NCBI GenBank assembly: GCA_003450125.1
Contig: DMFR01000177.1
Span: forward strand, 1-13,956
DNA length: 13,956 nucleotides
Direction: 5' to 3'
Source of the DNA: Prolixibacteraceae bacterium
Lineage (GTDB): Bacteria; Bacteroidota; Bacteroidia; Bacteroidales; Prolixibacteraceae
Shown here: piece by piece, positions 7,265 through 13,956 of the stretch
Position numbering within the stretch: the stretch's first letter is position 1
How the letters are laid out: every line of letters starts with the position of its first letter
Made by a program: the position numbers and the translations under genes
Notes under the pieces: generated by a model
What the model saw: only the letters and a program-made list of their open reading frames with translations
Told to the model about the DNA's origin: nothing
The model's database searches: none

Positions 7265-8074
7265 TTATTTTATTTCTGTCCTATTGGTCTGTTCCTCCGC
7301 AATCAACTGATTCTCCGCATTGGCTTCCTGCTTCGAAGTCTCTGTGACTTCTTCAGGGGCTTGCTTGTCTCTTAAAGCACGATATTCTCTGAAGAACTTC
7401 GGATTTTCTTTCTCAAACAGGATTGCAAACCGATCTATTTTGTTGTCCAGTAGGTTTTTTGTGTGTTTATTGATCTTTTTCATTTTCATGGCTGTCTTTT
7501 CTTTTTCTTTCATCTCCTCCCGATAAAGCAGCATCGATTCAATAAACTTGATATTTGAATCTTCAATGTTTTTAATCATTTCCGGCTTTAAACCATATTC
7601 CTTTTTAAATTTTATATTGACATTTGATTCATCCGGATTTAAGGTTGACTTAATTTTATCAAGATACGAGGTTGCATATCCCGAATATTTGGTGGCAAGC
7701 AACCATATCTTTTTTGAAATCTTTATTAATTCATCGTCCGGGCAGGTTTTGATATATTCCAAGGTGAGATATGCCAGCCGGTCCTGTAAACCCTTTTTCT
7801 TTTTGTCAAAGGCAAAAGCCTGTATAATCCTGAGCACCGGCAAGTTTTTATCAATTAACTCTGATCGTTGTTTGTTTTTGGCTTTTTCAGCCTTCGTAAT
7901 ATCCTTACTTAACAGAGGGTTTAATTCCATCATTTCTTTATGATTGGAAATCAGTTGTTCTGCTGCAGTCTGAAATCTGGAAACCTTTTTCAAGATTTGA
8001 TCGTTGCTGGATAATAAGTTGATGATTTTAGCATAGTAATCCAATTTTAACGAATAACTCTTATTGTTCTTCAT
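7265..8074 (-). CDS. Helical hypothetical protein, Bacteroidota-type
   Basis: The protein has 269 residues from Met at 8074. It is highly charged and predicted to be nearly all helix, with no signal peptide or membrane segment. I recall, without being able to search, a Bacteroidota-restricted family of about 200-residue proteins ending in a helix like LDNKIDRFAILFEKENPKFFREY followed by a variable tail; no function is known to me. Here the tail (about 235-269) is acidic, Gln/Glu-rich and probably disordered. The frame is open up to 8131, but the extra 19 residues look like leader; Met 8074 begins an MKNNKSYSLKLDYY stretch typical of the family start and is preceded by an A-rich leader. It precedes the CHAD-like gene by 77 bases on the same strand. 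An association with polyphosphate or nucleoid is guesswork. Confidence 0.75.
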   Translation of the reverse strand: MKNNKSYSLKLDYYAKIINLLSSNDQILKKVSRFQTAAEQLISNHKEMMELNPLLSKDITKAEKAKNKQRSELIDKNLPVLRIIQAFAFDKKKKGLQDRLAYLTLEYIKTCPDDELIKISKKIWLLATKYSGYATSYLDKIKSTLNPDESNVNIKFKKEYGLKPEMIKNIEDSNIKFIESMLLYREEMKEKEKTAMKMKKINKHTKNLLDNKIDRFAILFEKENPKFFREYRALRDKQAPEEVTETSKQEANAENQLIAEEQTNRTEIK

Positions 8075-8300
8075 ATTGTTTTGTTTTTTTGAATTGGATA
8101 TAAAATTACGGTATTTTAAATCTGAAATCAAAATTCAAGCATTAAATATTCACGAATGATGTATTGAATATCAGTAATATAAAGTTATGGTGGTTGACTT
8201 TGCCCTTACTATTTATTTCCTGATCGGTGGTTTATCTCCAGGCTTTTATATCAGCTAACTTTTTTATATCCGAAGGAGCTGCATATTTAACCCTATTCAA

Positions 8301-8951
8301 TTAATTGCCGTAAATGATTCGATTTATTTTAATGCGGAAGCGGCCATTTTTAACTGCAATAGTCGAGCCTGATTCTGTTGATAATGTGCCTTCAAATGTG
8401 CCTTCCAATGTATTGTCGATAAAACGAGTTACCTGAATTTGAAGGGATTGATTAACATTAGAGCCGTCAAACATAAAGTCCCTCTCATTTGAACCTTGTT
8501 CCTCGACTTCCTGCATCCTGTTTAAATTGATCAACTGAACATCAACAATTTCACTTCCTGGCTGATTTTTAGTTGGAATCTGAAAGGGCAATTGCCTTTT
8601 TAATAAATTGGCTTGTGAAATAATAATGGCAAGGTGAATGGAACGATCTTTATTTTCCCGAACCAGGTTAATCTGATCTAAATTAATCCCCTCATTAAGA
8701 AATAGGGCATTCCAGTCAGAAGAGTCATCATAATCGGCATAGGGGGTTGTGGCGAATGTGATTGCTTTCCCATCAAACTTTCCGGTAATGAAATAGTCAG
8801 AGGGCGTGTCAATCCTTTCAACTTTTAAAAAATCTTTGGCATGATCAATGGGTTCCGGATTGGGGATTTCAGGGATCAATGACTCTTTACGACAAGAATT
8901 TGCAAGGACTACAATCGCGAATATCAATGCTATTTTCAATAAACTTTTCAT
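8301..8951 (-). CDS. Bacteroidota lipoprotein of unknown function
   Basis: This 216-residue lipoprotein starts with two Lys and a hydrophobic stretch ending in the lipobox LANSC, so the mature protein begins at Cys20 and is membrane-anchored. After a Pro-rich linker (PEIPNPEPI) the mature part is mostly beta-strand, with an FDGKAITF segment near 58-66 and a C-terminal LEGTFEGTLSTESGSTIAV segment followed by NGRFRIKI. This pattern is seen in Bacteroidota surface or periplasmic lipoproteins (DUF-type) with no assigned role. There is no +2 Asp, so export past the inner membrane is plausible. It has its own full -7/-33 promoter (9077-9108) and a leader of about 120 bases with a possible hairpin. 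The promoter element is shared with the upstream outer-membrane-like gene, so the two are likely expressed together. Confidence 0.8.
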   Translation of the reverse strand: MKSLLKIALIFAIVVLANSCRKESLIPEIPNPEPIDHAKDFLKVERIDTPSDYFITGKFDGKAITFATTPYADYDDSSDWNALFLNEGINLDQINLVRENKDRSIHLAIIISQANLLKRQLPFQIPTKNQPGSEIVDVQLINLNRMQEVEEQGSNERDFMFDGSNVNQSLQIQVTRFIDNTLEGTFEGTLSTESGSTIAVKNGRFRIKINRIIYGN

Positions 8952-9009
8952 AATAGAATTGTTTTATTGTGAGACATGTTTGTAAAATGTAAATCTGCCG
9001 CTTTCTTCC

Positions 9010-9059
9010 TTAAAAAGCATACAACCTTCAAATCGACGAGCGTTGACGGTGCTTTTTAA
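9010..9059 (-). promoter_or_regulatory. Possible leader hairpin of lipoprotein mRNA
   Basis: A perfect 10-bp inverted pair (ttaaaaagca at 9010-9019 and its complement at 9050-9059) encloses 30 nt, within which a further CAAC/GTTG pairing is possible. It falls in the predicted 5' untranslated leader of the lipoprotein gene, between promoter 9077-9108 and start 8951. The arms are A/T-rich, so chance cannot be excluded. It could also end read-through from the upstream gene. Confidence 0.35.
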
Positions 9060-9076
9060 AATCCTATTTTGCCTTT

Positions 9077-9108
9077 CAAATTTAAGCATTTAAATTATCA
9101 ATAAACAA
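9077..9108 (-). promoter_or_regulatory. Promoter of lipoprotein gene (-33 TTG, -7 TAAATTTG)
   Basis: On the minus strand, TTG (9106-9108) and TAAATTTG (9077-9084) are separated by 21 bases, the spacing of Bacteroidota housekeeping promoters. Transcription would start near 9070, about 120 bases before the lipoprotein ATG. The 42 bp at 9074-9115 match 9993-10034 at 35 positions, so this promoter is a copy of, or shares descent with, the one before the outer-membrane-like gene. Confidence 0.7.
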
Positions 9109-9131
9109 TAATATTCTTATTATTTTCTATT
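9100..9131. promoter_or_regulatory. Imperfect palindrome over -33 box
   Basis: The half-site aataaacaataatatt (9100-9115) is followed by a diverged inverted copy (9116-9131) that matches at 12 of 16 positions. It covers the -33 TTG and the DNA just upstream of it. The homologous site at 10018-10051 is a perfect palindrome. Together they suggest a dimeric regulator that binds both promoters. Confidence 0.5.
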
Positions 9132-9187
9132 CTTTTTTTGAAAACCAATATCTTCACCCGACCTTAACTTGTTGGTAGCAATCGCTT

Positions 9188-9904
9188 TTATGTTTTCTTC
9201 TTTGCCAATCCAATTTTTAATCCCAAATGAAATGAAGGAGTAATCATCGATCCATTTTCTTCTCCATAGGGAATGATGGTTTCTGTATTATCATTTGGAT
9301 CAATCACATGGTTATTTACGTTCTCATAGTGGTAATTTTTATACCTTAAACCGATTCCACCATATATTTTGGTGCTTAAAAACAAAGATTTTGAGACACT
9401 TACCCTATTGTTCTTGCCAATCAATAGTTTAAAACCAGTAACATTGGTTTTTTCACTGCGGATTGAGTTAAACCGATGTGCATCTTCTACATTGTCAAAT
9501 GACAATTGCTTTTTGTCGAACCAATAAAACCGGTTAAAGACCTCACATTGAATAAAATATCGTCTATTCTCGTCCAGGAAATAAGAAGGAGCTATTGAGA
9601 AATAAACGGCATTGGAAAATTGGTTAAACATCTGTTGATATTCATAAGCTGCAAATTTTCCACTACTAAATGATTCAAATTCAGTACCTTTTCCCACGGG
9701 TATTTTATAACCCAACGAATAGGAGATGGAATATTTATTATTTATAAAATGCTCATAGGTTAATATGTTTTCAGGGAAGATCAATTGGGTGGGTGAAATA
9801 TAGAACCCATCAGAAAGTGTTGCCTTGTCCTTTACTTTAACTTCCTGTGAGAAGACATTTATAACCGCGAAAATCAAAACGGTGAATGCTATTATCATTT
9901 TCAT
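9188..9904 (-). CDS. Outer-membrane-like beta-barrel protein
   Basis: This 238-residue exported protein begins with a signal peptide (MKMIIAFTVLIFAVINVFSQ, cleavage probably near residue 20). The mature part is rich in alternating aromatic and polar residues, as in beta-barrel strands: LTYEHFINNKYSISYSLGYK, YFIQCEVFNRFYWF, SLFLSTKIYGGIGLRYKNYHYE. It ends in a hairpin-like SFHLGLKIGLAKKKT, so the last strand is followed by a basic tail rather than ending in a C-terminal Phe. Length and composition fit a small Bacteroidota porin-like or DUF3575-like protein; the family is uncertain. The ATG at 9904 follows a full promoter (9996-10027) with a leader of about 85 bases. It lies upstream of the lipoprotein gene on the same strand, and both genes carry the same promoter element, suggesting a shared cell-envelope response. 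Confidence 0.75.
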   Translation of the reverse strand: MKMIIAFTVLIFAVINVFSQEVKVKDKATLSDGFYISPTQLIFPENILTYEHFINNKYSISYSLGYKIPVGKGTEFESFSSGKFAAYEYQQMFNQFSNAVYFSIAPSYFLDENRRYFIQCEVFNRFYWFDKKQLSFDNVEDAHRFNSIRSEKTNVTGFKLLIGKNNRVSVSKSLFLSTKIYGGIGLRYKNYHYENVNNHVIDPNDNTETIIPYGEENGSMITPSFHLGLKIGLAKKKT

Positions 9905-9995
9905 AATCAGCTTTTAACGAACTTAAATGATATGTAATTACGAACTGGTATTGGGGTTAAAGTTACAATATTATTCAATATTATTTATACTGTTT

Positions 9996-10027
9996 CAAAT
10001 CTAGTCATTTCCATTCTAAATAAACAA
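9996..10027 (-). promoter_or_regulatory. Promoter of outer-membrane-like gene (-33 TTG, -7 TAGATTTG)
   Basis: On the minus strand, TTG (10025-10027) and TAGATTTG (9996-10003) are 21 bases apart, the same gap as in the lipoprotein promoter. Transcription would start near 9989, about 85 bases before the ATG at 9904. The surrounding 42 bp are shared with 9074-9115. Confidence 0.7.
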
Positions 10028-10051
10028 TAATATTAATATTATTGTTTATTT
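10018..10051. promoter_or_regulatory. Perfect 34-bp palindrome over -33 box
   Basis: Seventeen bases on each side of the centre (10034/10035) are exactly complementary, with no loop; the half-site is aaataaacaataatatt. It overlaps the -33 TTG of the outer-membrane-like gene. It is A/T-rich except for one C-G pair per half, placed 10 bp from the centre. A palindrome over a -33 box is a likely operator, or could extrude as a cruciform. Confidence 0.75.
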
Positions 10052-10168
10052 TTTGAGGCAATACCTTCCATGAATGAATGGGATTTTTCAACCAGCGACA
10101 AGTTAAACTTTCAAGGTGATATGACCACTTCTTGCCATTTACCATTGTTTGATGTTATTAGAATATTA

Positions 10169-10263
10169 TTCGTTGGCTATTCGAAACCTATTCGAAGGTA
10201 GTTCGTACAAGCTTACAGAAGCTTCGAACTACATTCGAACTACCTTCGAACTACCTTCGAACA
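10169..10263. repeat. Second 11-bp TTCGAA array, inverted halves
   Basis: TTCGAA hexamers lie at 10180, 10191, 10223, 10234, 10245 and 10256, with degenerate TTCGT copies at 10169 and 10202. Steps are 11 bp except for one 21-bp step where orientation flips, just as in the array at 1140-1260. The left units read ctattcgaagg, the right ones accttcgaact. The halves can pair over 15 bp (10191-10205 with 10236-10250). It lies between divergent genes, 201 bases before the DUF5107-TPR start. Confidence 0.85.
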
Positions 10264-10463
10264 ACTATATAAATAATCCTCACAATTATAAGTAAAAAAA
10301 CCATGGCAGAAATAATCAGTATTTCTCTTCTCAACTATAGTTATGAATTCAGTTTCTTCGATTTCCATTTTTAATGTTTACGGGTAAAATGGTAGGATAA
10401 ATCATTCAGAATTCCTATCTTGTAGCCTGTATTGAAATGCAACTTAACTAAACCTAAATCAAC
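10264..10463. other. Leader region of DUF5107-TPR gene
   Basis: There is no gene or RNA I can support here. A 23-codon frame (10303-10374) encodes a Phe/Ser-rich peptide with no family resemblance. A TATCTTG at about 10418-10424 is a poor -7 candidate, short of the consensus and without a -33 partner. The promoter of the large gene is therefore not located. Confidence 0.5.
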
Positions 10464-13400
10464 ATGTATTGGATCAATTTCAAAAGGGCTGCCCGGATAA
10501 CGGGTATGCTGATACTCATTCTATTGAACGGAAGCGGCCTTTGGGCGCAGGTAAAACTTTCGGAACAGAAATGGACCCTTCCTACCTATGAGGTAAGTCC
10601 TGCAGATAAAAATCCCATGTTTTTTAAAGGAGAGTCCTACCAGGGGGCCTCGAAGGTGATTTATCCTTACGCGATGAACGATGCAATTTCCAACGAGAAG
10701 ACCCAGCATGACTGGAAAGCCTTGATCCTGGAGAATGAATTCATCAAGTTGTGCGTCGCTCCCGAGATTGGGGGAAAGCTGTATTACGGCACCGACAAGA
10801 CCAACAATTACAATTTCCTGTATAAAAACAACGTGGTGAAACCTTCCAACATCGGGATGACCGGTGCATGGGTTTCGGGCGGTATTGAATGGTGCGTGAT
10901 CCATCACCACAGGGCTTCTAGCTTTTTGCCCATCGATTACGACCTGAAAGTGAACGCGGACAGCAGCAAGACCATCTGGATCGGGGAGACTGAACCCAGA
11001 CAACGGATGCGCTGGACCATCGGCATTACGATGTATCCGGGCAAATCATACTACCAGACGGAAGTGAAGATTCTGAACCCAACGTCCCTTACCAATAACT
11101 TCTTGTACTGGGCCAATGTAGCTGCCCATACAGATAAGGATTACCAGGTGATCTTTCCCCAGAGTGTGGACATGGTCACCTATCATGCCAAGAACAGTTT
11201 TTCACACTGGCCTTTTTCCAAAGAAGTATATAACGGCGAGGATTTCACCAAAGGGGTAGATATCAGCTGGTGGAAGAACTCACCCAACCAGAACAGTTAC
11301 TTTGCCTACGACCTGAAGGAAGATTTCATGGGAGGCTACGACCATGGAAAGGAAAGTGGAACCATCCATATCGGGGATCACAACATTGTCAAAGGGGCCA
11401 AGTTGTGGGAATGGGGATCAGGCCCTGTTGGACAAGCCACTGAAGGAAAGCTGACAGAGAATGATGGGCCTTATGTGGAGATCATGGTAGGGGCTTTTTC
11501 TGACAACCAACCTGACTACAGTTGGATCAGACCTTACGAAGTAAAGACTTTTAAACAATACTGGTATCCGGTAAGAGATATTCAGGGGTTTAAGAATGCC
11601 AACCTGAACGGGGCGGTCAACCTTGAAAAGAGGGGAGAGCACCAGGTATTCCTGGGTTACTATTCCACTTCAGAAGTGAAGGATGCAAAGATCGTTTTAA
11701 AGAATAAAGGGGTGGTTATTTTTGAAAAACAGACAGGGATATCACCTAAGGCTGGATTTACTACTACTGTTACTATGGATGGAACATTCAACGAAACTGA
11801 CCTCTCGACTGAGATGATCAATACGGTAACTGGTGAAACATTGGTATCGTATCAGCCGGTGGAGCGCAAGAATGACAGGCCGCTTCCTCAAGAAGTAAAA
11901 CGTCCGGTAGCACCTAAGGAAATGGCCTCGGTGGAGGAACTTTACCTTACAGGCAGCAGGATACAGCAGTTTTCAAACCCTACGCTGAATGCCATGGACT
12001 ATTACGAGGAAGCCTTAAAGCGCGATCCTTCGGATATCCGCACCAATGTGGCCATGGGTAACACCCAACTTAAAAATGGGGAATACACGACTGCCCGAAA
12101 GTATTTCGCTACGGCCATTAAAAGACTGACCAAAGATTTTACCCGTCCCTCGAACTGCGAGGCTTTGTACCTGCAGGGGATTACCCTTAAAGCCCTTGGA
12201 TTGTATGATGAGGCCATTGATACGCTCTATCGTGCTACCTGGGATCAGGCCTGGCATTCGGCAGCTTATCTTGAACTTTCAAGAATATCCTGCATACAAG
12301 GTAAGTTTACCAAGGCTCTTGAACAAGTCAATCAGTCGCTATCCACCAATGCAGACAACAATAGCGCTATTACCCTGAAGGCTTCTATCCAAAGAAGATT
12401 GGGTGATTTTGCAGAAGCTAAAAATACCATTGCAAAGGTTACGGAACATGACCCCTTGGATTTTCGTGCTGGCAATGAGAATTACCTGTTGTCTTTGAAA
12501 CAGGGAAACAAACAGGACAGGGAACAATTGCTATCTGACCTGAACCGCAAGATGAGGGATTTTGACCAGAATTACCTTGAACTGGCTGTGGGGTATATGA
12601 ACGACGGACTGTACCCTGAGGCAGAAGATGTATTGCATCGCTATAAGGGTAAAAACCAGGAGTTGAGTTATACGCTGGGCTACCTGTCAGATTTGAAAGG
12701 AAACAAGGAAGAAGCTGTCAAATGGATCAAGGAAGGGTCGGCCCAATCAGTGGATTTTGGATTTCCCTTCAGGCTTGAAACTGTAAAGGTGCTGGAACTG
12801 GCTATTCAATATACCCCCAATGATGCCAAGCCTTGCTACTATTTGGGCAATCTTTTGTTTGACCGTCAGCCACAGAAAGCCATTGCCTGTTGGGAAAAGG
12901 CAGTTACACTTGATCCCACGCTTGCCATTGCATTCAGGAACCTTGGATGGGGCTATTACCAGTACAGCCAAGATGTACCCAAAGCCATTTCAGCCTATGA
13001 AAAGGCTGTAAATTTGAAGAAAGATGATCCGGTATATTATGCAGAACTGGACCCGCTGTACGAGTTGAACAATACACCCATTGAGAGGCGTGCTAAGTTA
13101 TTTGATTCAGTCAATGAGGTGGTGAAGAAGCGGGATGACTCTTTTGTTCGGGAAATCATTGTATTGAACCTGGCAGGACAAACGGAAAGGTCGGTAGAGT
13201 ATTTGGCCAACAGTGTCTTCCATTTCCGTGAGGGAAGTTCAAGGGTAAGGGATATTACAGTTGACGCCCATCTTTTGATGGGTAAGAAATACCTGGAACA
13301 GAAAAAGTACAAGGAGGCTCTTGAACAATTCCTTGCCAATGTGGAAACGACTGAGAATACAAAACCGGGAAAGTATACAGGAGATCCAAGAAGTCCGCAG

Positions 13401-13811
13401 ATCAATTACTTTATCGGCTTGGGTTATGAAGCCATGGGCAACAAGGCAAAGGCCAAAACTTACTATGCTTTATCAACTGACCATGGATTGAAGGATGGGA
13501 ATTTCATGCAGTATTACCAGGGATTGAGTTATTTAAAGCAAGGCAACAAAGCCAAAGCCACAGAATGTTTCAACAAGTTGGTTGCTGAGGGAGACCAAAA
13601 AATCAAGCAGGGATCGGAAGTGGATTTCTTTGCCAAATTTGGAGAAAAGGAATCGGCCCATGTACAGCTTTCAAATGCGTATTTGCTGAAAGGAATGGGG
13701 TATAAGGGTCTAGGCGACAAGGTAAGAGCGCAAGAATACCTTCAGAAAGCAGTTGAGCTTTCGGTGAGTAATTTATGGGCGAATATCGAAAAGAAGGATT
13801 ACACGGATTAA
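10464..13811 (+). CDS. Secreted DUF5107-TPR protein
   Basis: This 1115-residue protein starts with a signal peptide (basic KRAAR, then MLILILLNGSGLWAQ). The first half is a DUF5107 domain, which has a galactose-mutarotase-like beta-sandwich: WKALILENEFIKLCVAPEIGGKLY (about 84-107), GGIEWCVIHHHRASSF (139-154) with three adjacent His in the place of the family's usual His cluster, and ANVAAHTDKDYQVIFP (217-232). A linker near 470-490 leads to a TPR region to the C-terminus, with clear units at about 511-555, 566-595, 599-627, 788-855, 979-1003, 1014-1040 and 1067-1100. Such proteins in Bacteroidota occur near polysaccharide-degradation genes, so binding or processing of a glycan in the periplasm is likely; activity is not assignable. 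The last residues (DYTD) and the stop fall in a dispersed repeat. The start is the first Met. Confidence 0.9.
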   Translation: MYWINFKRAARITGMLILILLNGSGLWAQVKLSEQKWTLPTYEVSPADKNPMFFKGESYQGASKVIYPYAMNDAISNEKTQHDWKALILENEFIKLCVAPEIGGKLYYGTDKTNNYNFLYKNNVVKPSNIGMTGAWVSGGIEWCVIHHHRASSFLPIDYDLKVNADSSKTIWIGETEPRQRMRWTIGITMYPGKSYYQTEVKILNPTSLTNNFLYWANVAAHTDKDYQVIFPQSVDMVTYHAKNSFSHWPFSKEVYNGEDFTKGVDISWWKNSPNQNSYFAYDLKEDFMGGYDHGKESGTIHIGDHNIVKGAKLWEWGSGPVGQATEGKLTENDGPYVEIMVGAFSDNQPDYSWIRPYEVKTFKQYWYPVRDIQGFKNANLNGAVNLEKRGEHQVFLGYYSTSEVKDAKIVLKNKGVVIFEKQTGISPKAGFTTTVTMDGTFNETDLSTEMINTVTGETLVSYQPVERKNDRPLPQEVKRPVAPKEMASVEELYLTGSRIQQFSNPTLNAMDYYEEALKRDPSDIRTNVAMGNTQLKNGEYTTARKYFATAIKRLTKDFTRPSNCEALYLQGITLKALGLYDEAIDTLYRATWDQAWHSAAYLELSRISCIQGKFTKALEQVNQSLSTNADNNSAITLKASIQRRLGDFAEAKNTIAKVTEHDPLDFRAGNENYLLSLKQGNKQDREQLLSDLNRKMRDFDQNYLELAVGYMNDGLYPEAEDVLHRYKGKNQELSYTLGYLSDLKGNKEEAVKWIKEGSAQSVDFGFPFRLETVKVLELAIQYTPNDAKPCYYLGNLLFDRQPQKAIACWEKAVTLDPTLAIAFRNLGWGYYQYSQDVPKAISAYEKAVNLKKDDPVYYAELDPLYELNNTPIERRAKLFDSVNEVVKKRDDSFVREIIVLNLAGQTERSVEYLANSVFHFREGSSRVRDITVDAHLLMGKKYLEQKKYKEALEQFLANVETTENTKPGKYTGDPRSPQINYFIGLGYEAMGNKAKAKTYYALSTDHGLKDGNFMQYYQGLSYLKQGNKAKATECFNKLVAEGDQKIKQGSEVDFFAKFGEKESAHVQLSNAYLLKGMGYKGLGDKVRAQEYLQKAVELSVSNLWANIEKKDYTD

Positions 13812-13828
13812 AACGGATTACGCGGATT
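13796..13828. repeat. Dispersed GGATTA-type repeat
   Basis: Units of ggatta separated by short acac/aaac/cgc links (ggattacacggattaaaac, then ggattacgcggatt) run across the end of the DUF5107-TPR gene. Repeats of this kind are scattered between genes in many Bacteroidota. The stop codon at 13809-13811 is part of it. Confidence 0.65.
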
Positions 13829-13831
13829 GGA

Positions 13832-13956
13832 TACTACCATACTGTCACCCCTACGCGGTTATGAAGGGATGAAATATAGTTCATTGATTACTACCATATT
13901 GTCACCGCTACGCGGTTATTGTCGTATTTTTAGGTGCCTAGCACTGACAGTATGGT
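13832..13956. repeat. Repeat with direct copies and inverted ends
   Basis: A 31-bp word occurs twice in direct orientation, 13832-13862 and 13889-13919, with two mismatches. Its start (accatactgtca, 13836-13847) is matched by a perfect 12-bp inverted copy at 13945-13956, the last bases of the window. The second copy holds a compact hairpin (accgc-tac-gcggt, 13904-13916). No coding frame lies inside. It resembles a REP-like or MITE-like element; it may continue past the window. Confidence 0.7.

Noticed and set aside
7548..7943. 131-codon plus-strand frame antisense to the helical hypothetical gene
   Set aside because: Hydrophobic Phe/Ser/Leu-rich translation of the opposite strand of a Lys/Glu-rich coding sequence, a usual shadow effect.
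8244..8300. In-frame continuation of 19 codons after the lipoprotein stop, including YAAPSDIKKLADIKAWR
   Set aside because: Such a short open stretch is common by chance; the lipoprotein ends with a normal beta-strand and needs no extension.
10303..10374. 23-codon frame before the DUF5107-TPR gene as a leader peptide
   Set aside because: No conserved features, no clear promoter, and no attenuator-like structure after it.
10521..11003. 160-codon minus-strand frame inside the DUF5107 region
   Set aside because: Shadow of a well-supported coding frame; no domain, start signal or promoter.
13832..13956. Integron attC site
   Set aside because: The direct repeats and hairpin lack the R'/R'' core sites with GTTRRRY, and no integrase or cassette gene is present.

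Overview
The window looks like chromosomal DNA of a Bacteroidota species, probably a Bacteroidales or Marinilabiliales relative. Evidence: starts lack Shine-Dalgarno sequences, several intergenic regions carry the Bacteroidota -7 box TAnnTTTG, one protein has a Bacteroidota-style lipoprotein signal, one is a DUF5107-TPR protein typical of polysaccharide-degrading Bacteroidota, and the intergenic repeats are built on ACACAGATTA / GGATTACACGG / ACACTGATTT units. No phage, plasmid, CRISPR, rRNA or tRNA gene was seen.

Layout. 1-2630: a YkgJ-like cysteine-cluster protein (207-881 +); a long intergenic region holding an array of TTCGAA motifs every 11 bp; a secreted alpha/beta hydrolase/esterase (1499-2467 +); a large nested inverted repeat that looks like a bidirectional terminator. 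2629-4230 (-): a CPA1-type Na+/H+ antiporter. 4231-6260: a redox locus. A 41-codon remnant of an AraC-family regulator (4311-4436 -) faces an aldo/keto reductase (4637-5623 +), which is followed by an NAD(P)-binding SDR/NmrA-like protein (5682-6260 +). The divergent region keeps two -7 boxes and a pair of direct repeats that may be the operator of the lost regulator.

6300-10460 is visibly more AT-rich and carries four minus-strand genes: a CHAD-like helical protein, a Bacteroidota-specific helical protein upstream of it, a lipoprotein, and a small outer-membrane-like protein. The last two are each preceded by the same 42-bp element (35 of 42 identical), which contains a -7 box, a -33 TTG at an identical 21-bp gap, and a palindrome over the -33 region. 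They are probably co-regulated.

10464-13811 (+) encodes a 1115-residue secreted protein with an N-terminal DUF5107 (galactose-mutarotase-like) domain and a C-terminal TPR region. It is preceded by a second TTCGAA array built like the first. Its stop codon lies inside a dispersed GGATTA repeat, and the window ends in another repeat with direct and inverted copies.

The most unusual signals are non-coding: the twin 11-bp TTCGAA arrays and the twin promoter-palindrome elements. No complete new defence or metabolic system is evident. The hydrolase and the DUF5107-TPR protein would both fit carbohydrate processing in the periplasm or at the cell surface, but no SusC/SusD pair or recognisable glycoside hydrolase cluster is present.
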